Positions 10,468 to 21,830 of a stretch of DNA of 64,000 nt are shown in pieces (positions within the stretch are counted from its first letter, which is position 1; every line of letters begins with the position of its first letter). The DNA is from Zeugodacus cucurbitae (Eukaryota > Arthropoda > Insecta > Diptera > Tephritidae). The DNA is taken from positions 7,485,001 through 7,549,000 of the forward strand of contig NC_071668.1 of assembly GCF_028554725.1 (NCBI RefSeq). Reading direction: 5' to 3'. The position numbers and the translations under genes are program-made. The notes beneath the pieces were generated by a model that was given only the letters and a program-made list of their open reading frames with translations, was not told where the DNA came from and did not search any database.

Positions 10468-12369
10468 TTGATTTTTTATGATTTTTTACAAAATAAAATG
10501 TTGACAAACATAAAAATAATTTTGAAAACGCTCACTTTCGCATTTTTCATCTCTATTTTAGATGCCTTTCGCGTACTGACCAATTCGAAATTCATCACTA
10601 TCGATCCGAAATATGATTACGGCGACAGTGGAGTGCTCTCGCCCTCCTGCCAAAAGATTCGACTGTGCGGTGGCTCATATGAAACACGAAAGAATAACGA
10701 AAATTGTGAATGTTCCAAAGAGACAAAGCAAGTAGCGACTAAAACAGAGAAGAATGACAATAAATTTCTACAACCAGGACAAGAGCGAACAAAGCCGGAA
10801 AAGCGTGCCAAAAGTCCAAAGTCTAAACCTAGTCAGATATCATTTGTTTGCGAAAATGGACGCATCTATCGTATACTGCAGCGTGGTTGTTATGAAAAAG
10901 GCGAGAAAGCAAAGAAACCGCCGAAATATCGTGTTGTGTATCCAGGTGGAGAGAAACCAGAGGAAATGAAAAAGGAGCCCAAAAAAGAGAAGGAGAAAAC
11001 GCCGCAAAGATCACGAGAACCCTCAAAGGAACGTGAGCAGTTGAAATGTGAATTGAAGCGCGCACCAGAGCAAGAGGATGTAACGCCACCGCCCATGACA
11101 CCACCGCACAGATGCGCTGAGAAGGCGGTGGGTACGAGTGATGCACCGAGCGCGACTTCACAGCAGCAGAACGTGCTGGACATGATTAGCTGGAGTCCGC
11201 TAAAGTACTTTGACATTAACTGTAATGGCGCAGCAAAGACACAGCAAACCGAAGAAGAACCATGCATGGAAAAGCCGCCCTGTCCACTAAGCATATTTCC
11301 ATTTCCCAGCATACGAAAGATAGTAGCGCCCGCTGAAGCGCCAACAGCCGCTGTTACACCCGCTGCAGAGACAGAGCCGCTTCATACAGTGAAAGAGGAG
11401 CCAATACCTTGCCTTGAGAGAGAGGTGCCACGGCAGCCCTTACAAACGGCTCCGCCATCCAAATCGCCTGACGTAAGCAAAGAGATTATAGCACAGCAAT
11501 GCAACCGCATACACAATTTGGAGCTTCAAGTCAACGAACTGCGTCGCGAACTCGGCCATATGAAGACAGAAATCATACCGCCTGATGAAATGTTACGCTG
11601 CACAGCGCTCACCGCGAAACTACGCGAACTCTCGTCATTACTTGCCGATCTCAAGACCCAGCATACAGAAGCAATTTCCGCAGTGCTGTTGGCGCAAAGG
11701 CAAGCTGCCGAGAAGAAGAAACTTGGGTGCACCGCCGTCACACAAACGCCACGGCCACCCACACCGCCGCCGCCACCAACACCCCCCGTAATGAAAGCGG
11801 AAACAGTGCAAACGCACTATAATGCAGCAAGTAAACTCTCACAAACCAATGCCAGTTTCGGTTGGCGGCCATTCATTGATGAGGCTACACAAAGTTCGCC
11901 ACCCTCCACAGTGCCGGTGACACCTAAGAACACCTCAAGCGCGCCGGTCAGCAGTCATGCCAGTTCGGCGGCTAGTTCTGCGCTACCCTGCCGGCATGGC
12001 ACCGGCGAGCTGCCGTTAAAGGAGTCACCCAGCTTCTGTCCCTACTGCCAATGCAGCGCGTACCCACGTTGCGTCTACATCGAAAGCAATCTCTATGGCG
12101 AAATCATGCGCATACTGCAACATCACGCGCCCTGCGAGGCGGTGCTGTCGGTGCTGTTACAACCCAATAATATATATCACATAAATATTTCGTTGACCAG
12201 CACCGGTGAGCCGCTGGGTTGTATCTACGCAACGGAGCGCGCTATCAACGAAGCCGTCGAGGCCGATGTCTTCAACCGATTCCTCACCTTCTTCATTGTG
12301 GATGCGCGCATTTCGGTGCAACAGAAGGAGAAAATCCTCGCGCACACCTTTGAGTTCTTCAAAAACTAA
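10468..12369 (+). CDS. Large Lys/Pro-rich coiled-coil protein, N-terminus uncertain
   Basis: One frame stays open for 633 codons. After the first 30 residues comes a Cys-containing stretch (SCQKIRLCGGSYE), a long Lys/Glu/Pro-rich low-complexity region (about 75-215), and a region with WSPLKYFDINC (about 240). A likely coiled coil follows (about 335-420, IHNLELQVNELRRELGHMK). A proline run (PPTPPPPPTPP, about 430) and a Ser-rich linker lead to a compact C-terminal domain (508-633) opening with CRHG and FCPYCQCSAYPRC, whose cysteines could bind metal. I do not recognise the family. Bases 10480-10560 are AT-rich and end in a pyrimidine tract plus TTTTAG, so the first 31 codons may be an intron and the coding exon may start at about 10561. 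Read literally, those codons resemble a signal peptide. Confidence 0.8.
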   Translation: MIFYDFLQNKMLTNIKIILKTLTFAFFISILDAFRVLTNSKFITIDPKYDYGDSGVLSPSCQKIRLCGGSYETRKNNENCECSKETKQVATKTEKNDNKFLQPGQERTKPEKRAKSPKSKPSQISFVCENGRIYRILQRGCYEKGEKAKKPPKYRVVYPGGEKPEEMKKEPKKEKEKTPQRSREPSKEREQLKCELKRAPEQEDVTPPPMTPPHRCAEKAVGTSDAPSATSQQQNVLDMISWSPLKYFDINCNGAAKTQQTEEEPCMEKPPCPLSIFPFPSIRKIVAPAEAPTAAVTPAAETEPLHTVKEEPIPCLEREVPRQPLQTAPPSKSPDVSKEIIAQQCNRIHNLELQVNELRRELGHMKTEIIPPDEMLRCTALTAKLRELSSLLADLKTQHTEAISAVLLAQRQAAEKKKLGCTAVTQTPRPPTPPPPPTPPVMKAETVQTHYNAASKLSQTNASFGWRPFIDEATQSSPPSTVPVTPKNTSSAPVSSHASSAASSALPCRHGTGELPLKESPSFCPYCQCSAYPRCVYIESNLYGEIMRILQHHAPCEAVLSVLLQPNNIYHINISLTSTGEPLGCIYATERAINEAVEADVFNRFLTFFIVDARISVQQKEKILAHTFEFFKN

Positions 12370-13857
12370 TGCTATTCCTATATGCTTGGTATATACATAT
12401 GTAATACTATAACTACAATATACATATATAATGCTAATAGCTGTTTTGGTGTTAAACTTACGGGCAAATGTGAATTCCGTTACTCGTTTAAAACCCTGTA
12501 AAAATTCTGCTCATATACATATGTTCTGTATATATTTTTGTATTTATTTGATTACGTGTGTAGCGTTTCGGCGATTTGTCATATAACTATTTTCGAACTT
12601 AATTAGTTTCAAAACACGTACATATATATAAAACTCAAGACAAACACACTAACTATCAGTCGCGTTAAATGGACTGTCGTCACCGCACAGTTGTTAACTG
12701 TAAACTGTTTCTTCTAATATGTCCAATAATTGCGTAGTGCCTGTGCACTTGTTCCCAGACGTCTTGGGAGCGCTTAAAAATTTCCAATGCTAAAGCTTTT
12801 CCAATAACAGATGCATTTGGAAGTTATGATGCTGAGTCTCAGGTCGCTCTCATATTTAGTGCGTTGTGAGCATGCCAACTTAGTTTGTACCGTTTGAGAT
12901 ATTGATCTCTGGCGTATCGTCGATAAAGCAGTGCTGTGAGAAAATGAGAATATAAAGGAGTATTTCAAGACGGACCTTTTGCTCATGCTACTAATAAATA
13001 TAAGTAATTATTATTGTTTTTGTAATTTAAAGACTATTTTCATTTACCATTTTACTAATTTCTTAGAACAACTTAAGTTGATTTAACTAATTTTAATACT
13101 TTACTTTTCATACTCAATATGTCTTAGTTTTTCAAGACATTATGTTTTAAATCTTCCTCCTCTTAAATACTACCTTCGAGTCAAAAGCTTAAATACTATC
13201 AAATCTAATAGATAGGGTGTATCAAGATACTTTATATGGAATCAAAACAAAATTCTTCTTTAATCACTTTTAGTGAAAGTTAATGAAATTTTTTTAAAAT
13301 CTTCTCCAAATTTGTCTCTTTCACAGCTCACTGTGGGTTCTTATTGCAAAACTTTGGTATCAAATTGTGATTTGTGTTTAGATTATCAAGTTAGGTTAAC
13401 CCACAGATCGTTTGTGAGGTTAAAATATATGCTAATGTGATCTAGTTAGTTTTCTAAAGGAGTGAGAAATAACCTTAGTAGATATATAGAATTGAAGTAA
13501 TATTCGGCAGGATCCCAGAACAATTTATTTAATATCCTAACCGTATGCTCAGTAGTATAGGGTGTTACTATACTATTCTACAAAAGGAGCAAGGAATTTG
13601 AAGCTGTCTACGAACGGCTAATTGATTCTATAGCGGGTAAATTATATAGTAAATATATCGTAGATCCCTCAACACCCTAGTTTCTGAATAGATTTTTATG
13701 AGAGAACCGTATAAGCACATCTCTACAGTAGCACAAGACTTAATATTAAATATTTACATAAAATTATTGTATTTGAATTCCTACCAGAAACTATTACTAG
13801 GTATACTGTCATTTTGGTATCAGACATTCGTACTTTCAGGCAAAGTCTTGTCCTATT
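12370..13857. other. Intergenic DNA, no gene seen
   Basis: Holds the 3' UTR of the preceding gene (no clear AATAAA until about 12990) and then AT-rich sequence with stops throughout. Confidence 0.4.
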
Positions 13858-14525
13858 TTAAATAAGAGCGCTACAAAAACGGTTTGGGATATCTTTTAAA
13901 TTCTTTATTCCTGTGAAAGTACTTTCGATGCCGTTATGTATGAAACTCGATTTCTTTTGCATGGCCACCACGGCCACGCTTGCAGAAGTCCAGACGCTGA
14001 ACCCAATTTTCGACGGTTTTCAAACATAAATCGGCTGATACTGCTGCAATTAGAGGTTTGATATCCGTACGAAGTTCATCAATCGTCGCTAGCTTGTTGG
14101 CATAGACTATAGACTTGACGTATCCCCACAGGAAATAGTATAATGTCGTCAAATCGCACGAGGCGGTCAATTGACGGGGCCATTTCGTGAGATAACACGT
14201 TCATCAAACTTGGTTTTCAATAAATCGATTATGACATTGTGGCTGTGAGGCTTTTGGCTCCGTCCTGATGGAACCACATATTGAACAGTAGCGATTCCCA
14301 TTCACAGTAACGTATCGGTCTTGATCATCACGGAAAAAGTATGGCCCAATGACGCCGACGGCTATAAACCGTAATTTTCAGGATCAATCGTGACTCATGG
14401 AGTACGTGGGGATTGCTGATTGCCTGACCAATAACGCATATTTTGCTTGTTGACGAAGTCATTCAGATAAAAATGAACGGACCATAAATTGGACGTAGCG
14501 CTCTTAAAGTTGAGACCACTCACTA
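13858..14525 (-). mobile_element. Internally deleted mariner-type element, copy 2 (5' truncated)
   Basis: Same family as the element at 3.1 kb, in the opposite orientation. Its 3' inverted repeat (AATAAGAGCGCTACAAAA) is at 13861. Reading the minus strand, RALRPIYG-type coding (14490-14505) is joined directly to HFYLNDFVNKQNMRYW (from about 14480), the same internal deletion as in copy 1. The outer 5' end is missing, with similarity stopping near 14525. The second catalytic Asp is kept (FHQDGA), but the third is Tyr (CDLTTLYYFLWGYVKS). Confidence 0.8.
13934..14170 (-). pseudogene. Mariner transposase C-terminal remnant
   Basis: Open for 78 codons, including CDLTTLYYFLWGYVKS and VENWVQRLDFCKRGRGGH, the conserved tail of this transposase lineage. 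The third catalytic Asp (LDYFLWG in relatives) is Tyr, so it could not catalyse transposition. Confidence 0.75.
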
Positions 14526-17177
14526 TCAATAGTTGATAGTTGAGACCACAACTATCTACTTATTCCAACCAAATCTACAAAAAGAAACGACAAATGAGTT
14601 TCAAGCAAATGCCGAAAGTATATATGTATGTACATCTGTAAGTACATAAGCGAAGGTAGAACACGCTGTTACCTTCTACACAGTATTTCACACTTAATCC
14701 CAGGCTTATTAGTTAGTTACTTACGAGAAATCGCTTTATTTGCTGTGATTTATGCATTGCAACAACAACTAACTTCCAGTTGCGTTAATCTGCCAGCGGC
14801 GGGCTGCATTTGCCGCCACTCCTCCTCTCTCTCCGGCAGTCATTTAACTACATTTCTTTACACTAATCTCTTCACCACTTTGCAGCGCTGGTTCCCATTT
14901 CCATTGCCACATAGCTACACATCATATTTTTCGCTAACTTTCTGCCATCCATCATTTTCGCCGCGTTACACACCCTGTGGGGAAATGGTACTTTTTTGTA
15001 ACTGGTTTGCTGGATAACAATTTTTCGTTCCAATTTATGGTATAAAATCGTATATCTCGCGTTCTTTGAAGATATTTTTAGATAACTAAAAACTAGTATG
15101 TATTCCGTGCAATTCTACTAGTTCTAGTTCCGTTTAGATCCAATTTTCCCTATAGGGCACAATAACTACGTATTTATGGTCGGCGAAATGCCACATGAAA
15201 TTGATGGAGTGTCAGTTCCGATCGATGGGTTCGCTTTGCTGTTGAAAAATGTGCCTACCTAAGCGTACACTTATCATTCAGTGGCCACAACTGGTCGAAA
15301 ACGTTGGGTTTTCCCCGGCAGTCATGGGTGTTTCTACGCCAACTGTGCGCACATCTACTACATAAATATATTTTTGTAATGCAGGCCCTCACTATTGTTT
15401 TGTGTTGTCTTGTTTCGCTATTATGCCTGAGACAGCAAATTTGCTATTGACAAATAGCCTTGTAAATGATAGTTCAGCTACACTTAATCCTTGGTCAGTA
15501 TTTGTATGTGCCTACCTACTTACATACAATACAAATATATGTACATGCATTGCTGCATAGCAGTTGGTCTTATATAGAAGTGCGTGGTGATTTTGAGATT
15601 TATTTTTTCTGTTTGCTGAAGTTTTAGAGCCTTTCTACTAAAATCCTATTAGTTTTCACAGGCAGAATATTCTTAGGAAATGTTTATTTCAAGTAGCCTG
15701 AGGATATCGGACACTCTTTTCAATATTATTGAAGTCGCAAAAATGGCTGTGTGTGAAAATACTGATCTCTCATGGATATTTCCATATTTGAAAGGTACAG
15801 TCACGTCAAACACTTTTAGTTAGGAGAATAGAGAAATGTTAAAGAAGTGTTGCCGCTTTCACGCTGAGTGGAATTACACCGCCAAGAGCTATGCTCAAAT
15901 ACATGATGTTTGCTAATGTTAATGGTTGAGAGTGTTCTAAAGAGAAATTTAATGTACCTGATAGTTACAGAAATGAATACCTTTCTTTTAAATACACATT
16001 CATACATACACGCATGTGTTCACATTAGTGAACGGCATTTAGCCTTTAGAAGAAAAATGTGTTAGAATATAAAATTCGTCTATTTGGTGATTGTTGGAAA
16101 ATTGATAATAAATTCAAATTGATTGCCAAAGGGATTTGCCCTGTTATCTCATTCTAAAATTATTTCGAGTTTTAACTGAGTAAGAACGAAAATATATATT
16201 TGATCCGTTTTCAATTAAATAATGAAAAAATTAAATCTGATTTTTTGGTGAAAATCACATCTTACATTTCCAAAAATCTCTATGCTGCAATTTTATATTC
16301 TTATTTTTTTAATATTCGAGTTAAAGAGAAAGTTAGTTTAAAATCTTTATTTTGTTCATTTACTCTGTGAATATTTAGTTTAATTCGTATTGAAGTGTGT
16401 ATCTGTTACTTTACCTAAACATCAGCTGATTTTGTGAAATGAGTTGCAAGGATATTTTTCCCTAATCTTATTCAATTTGTTTCTTGTTTGATTTAACAGG
16501 GCCCTTTCCATTTCGAGTTAGATTAGTTATTGAAGTCTCTCTCTTAAAAATTGTTTAATTAGAATCTGTTAACGAAACCAGCTGTTGCTGAAAAGACTAC
16601 TTACATTTGCTCTGTGGGTTGCGAACATTTAGTGGCTTTACTATATTTCTATTGGCCTAATGTCCAAAGGTTTAAAATTTTTTTACCAAGAAAATCATCC
16701 CTTAGCGTCGAAAAGTCGTAAATTTGTTTACTGATATTCTGATTGGACTATTTTTTACTGGTCAAACAAATATGGATTTTCTTTAATGTGACGAAATTTC
16801 ATAACTCAATAACTATTAGACCAATTTGAATTAAATTCTTAATTTACTATGACATCCATAATGTTCTGTTAGAATTTTCTAATTGAACTTCAATTAATAT
16901 ATTATTTTAAAGAGCACAATTTTAAATTAGACCAAGTTATTTTTCGATACCATAAATAAATTAAACGTTAATGAATGTATGGAGAATCACCAAAAGTTAT
17001 TTTAAACTGTGGCAACTCTCGTTAAAAAAGTGTATATTTTTTATGATAATATGGTCGGTTATTAAAAGTGCGTAAAACCGTTTTAGTACTTTATCTGGCA
17101 CCCGTATGAATAATATAATTGTTTAAGAATCTCCTGTTGACTTTATGCTGAATATATAGGTTATTGTGTGAGTTATC
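14526..17177. other. Intergenic DNA, no supportable gene
   Basis: An open frame at 14628-15017 (plus) is longer than most in the region, but its product is leucine/serine/cysteine-rich with no recognisable domain. The rest is AT-rich with no larger structure seen. Confidence 0.4.
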
Positions 17178-17892
17178 TTACGGGGTTGCATGGGTTTTGT
17201 CGGGTAAAAAACGAATTTTTCCAAGTAAAAAATTATTTATTTGATTCAAACTTTTTCCATCTTATAGATACATATTAAAAGAATAATTTCTGAAATTTCA
17301 AAAAACAAAATTAAAACTCCTCCATTGTGACGTCATTTCCGGTGACCCCTCGGAAAAAAGGTGCGTCCGCGTTGTCAGCATAACTCCTGACAGGATCATC
17401 CAAAATTAAAAAAAAAAACAAAAATAAGTGCTTTAGTTAAGACCATAAACTCATGCTTGAACGAAGGAAAGACCAAAAATGTAAGAATTGGAATTTTGGC
17501 AGACTTTTTTCCAAAAAAAAATAAAAATTTCGGTCAAACTTACTTGACATTTTGTATTTTTAAAATAGTTGTAATTGAAAAAAAAAAGAAAATCCGCCGT
17601 TCAAGCACTAGTAAATTGTATCTAGAACACCTGTGCAAAATTTCATCAAGAACGGTTGAGTAGTTTTCGAGAACATTTGACAATCGACTATGGTTCCGAG
17701 AAAAACGCGTTTAAAGTTTTGAGTAACAATAGAACTTAACTTGGAGCGCACACCTTCCAAAGGCTTTATCTCCGAAACTATTATTCGGATCGACTTGAAA
17801 ATTTAGGATCATATTTTTGAGATGTTGTAGAAATTAATAAGCCAAAAAAAATGTAAATTTTTTGAACCTACAAAACCTATGTAACCCCTTAA
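17178..17892. mobile_element. TIR element C, about 0.7 kb, non-coding
   Basis: Ends are inverted: CTTACGGGGTTGCATGGG at the left and, on the other strand, TTAAGGGGTTACATAGG at the right. The interior is AT-rich and shares the motif GAGAAAAACGCGTTTAAAGT with the element at 60.9-61.6 kb, so the two are distantly related. No transposase is visible, so it resembles a MITE-like or internally deleted DNA transposon of unassigned superfamily. Confidence 0.55.
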
Positions 17893-20072
17893 TAAAACTG
17901 TATGTATATAATACATTATCTCTATCATATATTAGTTCAATGCCAAAAGTAAATGCAATTAGTTTAAAACTTCTTCTAGCCCCAAATATAATAATTTTCA
18001 GTTGACGTATATATCGGACAATATGTGAAATAATTTGCTCGAATTAAGTGAACATGTTATTATCGACATAATGTTGTTTGCCACTAAAAAAAATGTAAAA
18101 TCAGTCTATATGTGCCCTCAACTCCCATATAGCTGATATTATGCTTTCGATTCCTCCGCTTGATTGTATTCAACTCACGATGTCGACTATTAACGAATAT
18201 GCAAAATTTTTTGTAAAGACACATGGAATTATTTCACCCCTTAAATCATGACGATTTGCGAAATTATATATTGTGTGGCCAGACCCAAACTTCGCACTTA
18301 CTTACTTATTTTAAATAATTTACACATATACTATATGTATATACTGACCCAAATTTGCTGCAATAATACAAGTACTATACATATACATATACATATATAG
18401 ATATAAATATCATAAGATACATCTGTATATTTTCCTAACATGGGTTTAAATATTATTTGAGCAAATCTGCAGTCGTATGCAGAAAATTTCAAATCCATGC
18501 AAAAACTCAAAAACAAATACAATCCCAACAGTTTAATATGCATATGTGGTTGGCCCAATTTACTATTTTGACTAGTTTTTGAGCCATAAACATGCATTCA
18601 TTAGCAATTCGTTGGAAATTCTGCACATGTTCGTGTTTAACTGACTAACTAGACCTTCTATAGACATGCTTTACATACAAACATACTCAGGTACTTTTCT
18701 ACTTATTTGCAGAATTGAGCGGCAGTTTACAGCAGCAAACACACACTGTTCACACATACAAACACACATATGTACATGATAATGCACCGATCATTTTAAG
18801 AGCCTACAACTGACAATCGTTGATGCAAATCTCGTCGTGCTGTTGTTGCTCTTGTTGCAGCTGCTGATACGCTTTGGTGGCCATCAACGAAATGCAAAAT
18901 CATCGAAATTAGGGAATCACTGCCAAAATGCAATAGAAAAAGCCAGAACGAAGCGAAACGCAAGCGCAAACGGCTCGACTGAGGTCATCGCACATTAGCA
19001 AATAACAACAAAGCGATTGGAGTGGAATGAAGCGAGCCAACAGCGTCAGCTGACGAGCAAATGCAATGCAGCAAGCGTTGATGATTAGCCGAAATGCAGC
19101 GTCGCAGTAATACAGGTATGCATATATTTATACATGAATCTATATATTTACATACTCGTACAAATATTCAAGTATGTTAGTTACATAAATAGTCGTAAAA
19201 CGGTATTTCTCCACTCATGCCGCTTAGAATTCAGACGCGAATATGCAAATGCACTGATTTTGCCACAACATCGCCTATACCACATCATGTGTAAACTGCT
19301 ACCAGTTTTATGAGTCAATTTACCCGTTGAAATCTGGCCACCAACAATTGTGCCAAACATCGCGGCTGGTCGTTGTGTGGGTCGGTCCGCTCATCGGCTA
19401 CTACTGTTGGCTAAGTAATTGGATGTGTGCTGATTATTTTTGCTTTCGGTCGAGCTAGATTGCACTGGAAATTTGTGCCGACCTTAACATTTTGTGCGCG
19501 CATTCGCTAATGAGTTGATTAGTTGAGGTGGAAGCGCGTTTACTGCGAGTGCTCCAAATGGTAATGAATTAATGGGAGAACATTCTTGAAAAGTATAGAT
19601 TGTGTTTAAGAGGGTAAAGGGGTTGCGAGGGTGTCAATTACAGAAGGTAGTAATATTAGAAGAGCTTCAAATATGGCTTGAATTATGGATTATTTTGAAT
19701 CTTAACTTCTTTTGCGATTTCCAAAATATGAAAAAATCGCATTTACATTAATCACTGAAACTAAACTATAACTGTACTAAGCTATCTGTAAACCCTTCAT
19801 GTGTTCTATAAAAAAATTAGTTAAGAGTGGAACACAGAAAGTTTTGTTACAGCTCTCACTCCTCATATGAATGCTCTGACATTCTTCTGAAGTTTATACA
19901 TATTCTCCAACAATATTTTACATCCACGAATTTTGGTTAGTAGACCTTTGACATTCAAAGTTTTCATTCATAATTTTAGTTAGCCTGTTTCTTTTTTTAA
20001 CTTTATAAAACACGTATTCCTTGAAAATAACTTACTTTTGAGCGCTATATTGATTTTACTGTTATTTAGAAA
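17893..20072. other. Intergenic DNA, no gene seen
   Basis: 18.8-19.5 kb is less AT-rich and fairly complex (a CAACAG-rich, AGCGAAACGCAAGCGC-type stretch), which could be a conserved regulatory or untranslated segment, but no open frame supports a protein. Confidence 0.35.
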
Positions 20073-21830
20073 ATATTGATACAATAATATTGTTCAATAA
20101 TATTGACACAATAATACTGTGTGGGACTAAAGTATTTTTATACTCTCGCAACAAATGTTGCTAAAGAGAGTATTATAGTTTTGTCCACATAACGGTTGTT
20201 TGTAAGTCCTAAAACTAAACGAGTTACATTTACCAAACCAAAGTGATCAGGGTGACGAGTAAAGTTCAAATCCGGATGTCTGTCTGTCCGTCCGTCCGTC
20301 TGTCCGTCTGTCCGTCCGTGCAAGCTGTAACTTGAGTAAAAATTGAGATATCTTAATGAAACTTGGAACACGTGTTCCTTGGCACCATAAGAAGGTTGAG
20401 TTCAAAGATGGGCACAATCGGACCACTGCCACGCCCACAAAATGGCGATAAGCAAAAACACATAAATAGCTATAACTCAGCCATAAATAAAGTTATGAAA
20501 TAAAATTTGGAACATAGGATCGCATTAGGGAGGGGCACATTTGATTGTAATTTTTTTTTGAAAAGTGGGCGTGACCCCGCCCCCAAATAGGTTTTTTGTA
20601 TATATCTTGCATAGTATATATTTGTATATGTATATATTAAAGCTATATAAACCAAACTTTCTGCAGTCGTTTCTTTTAGCCGTTTCCTACAGTCCAAAAA
20701 TGAAAGAAATCGGATAATAACCACGCCCACCTCCCATACAAAGGTTAGGTTGAAAATGACTAAAAGTGCGTTAACTCACTAACGAGAAACGTCAGAAACA
20801 CCAAATTTTACATAAGAAATGGCAAAAGGAAGCTGCACTTATATTTTTTTACAAAATGGAAAATGGGCGTGGCTCGCCCACTTATGGGTGAAAAACCATA
20901 TCTCAAGAACTACTCGACAGATTTCAATGAAATTCGGTATATAATATTTTCTTGACACCCTGATGACACTGGTGGAATATGGGCGGTGGAATATGTATCG
21001 GTTCACAACTACGTCTACTTCCCATATAACTCAATTTTGAATCCTTCTGATTCGTTCACTTTATAATGTATACATAAGGAACCGATAAAGATAGCGAAAT
21101 AAAACTTTACACAAATACTGTATTTGAGCTGTGACATCACTTGTGGAAAAATTGTCAAAATCGAACCATGACATTTCAAGGCCCCTGATATCAAACATGA
21201 AGAACTCAGTGCCTAAGGGTAATTTTTCACCGAACATATAGGTAATTCTCTAAATAAATTGCGAGAGTATAAAATGTTCGGTTGCACCCGAACATAGCCT
21301 TTCCTTACTTGTTTTAATAGTAGTCAATACGATTATTGATATCAATATTGACCACAAAGCTCCTGGTAAAACGGTCGGTCTATCCGGATTTAGCGGCTAA
21401 AATCGAGGGACTTTGGCACAGAGTTTAATCAGACGAGGTGCCTATTATGAGTATATGTATGGAGCAATATTCTCCATGAATGTACATAGATGTATTCAAT
21501 ATAACTGAAGTAAAAATGTATTGAAATATACATTCATACACTATTTTCAATAATTTTTACAAAAATGTGATTACTAATATTGACCAAAATGCAACCTCCA
21601 TTTCAACATAAATTGTCATAATTATTATGAATATTAATCATAAATAATATTGACGTTTATAGAATCAATAATATTGACATTTTGTCATCAACATGACCAA
21701 ACTAATTTGCAAGAATAGTCATAATTAAATTGATTCAGTGACAATATTGAAGTAAATGTGGTCAATAATATTGACTCAGTAAAATAATGTCATAATAATA
21801 TTGCACAATATTAATGAACAAAAGTTTATA
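20073..21830. repeat. Cluster of AATATTGAC-type words, split by a family A insertion
   Basis: TCAATAATATTGAC and close variants recur at 20073-20120 and again from 21318 to about 21815, for example near 21645, 21668, 21760 and 21800. The word contains the palindrome CAATATTG. Family A copy A2 occupies 20137-21313 between the two parts. Confidence 0.5.
20137..21313 (-). repeat. Family A repeat, full-length copy A2
   Basis: About 1.18 kb. The family 5' end (AACAAGTAAGGAAAGGCTAT on the minus strand) is at 21313. The other end is a stem-loop (TACTCTCGCAAC ... GTTGCTAAAGAGAGTA, 20141-20172). An internal (CCGT/CTGT)n tract lies at 20278-20320. It has no long ORF. TTTTATACTCTCGCAA-like words occur near both ends in inverted orientation. 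This is a dispersed non-autonomous repeat with five copies in the window; its class is unassigned. Confidence 0.75.

Noticed and set aside
14628..15017. 129-codon frame
   Set aside because: No recognisable domain, unusual composition and no splice or expression signal.
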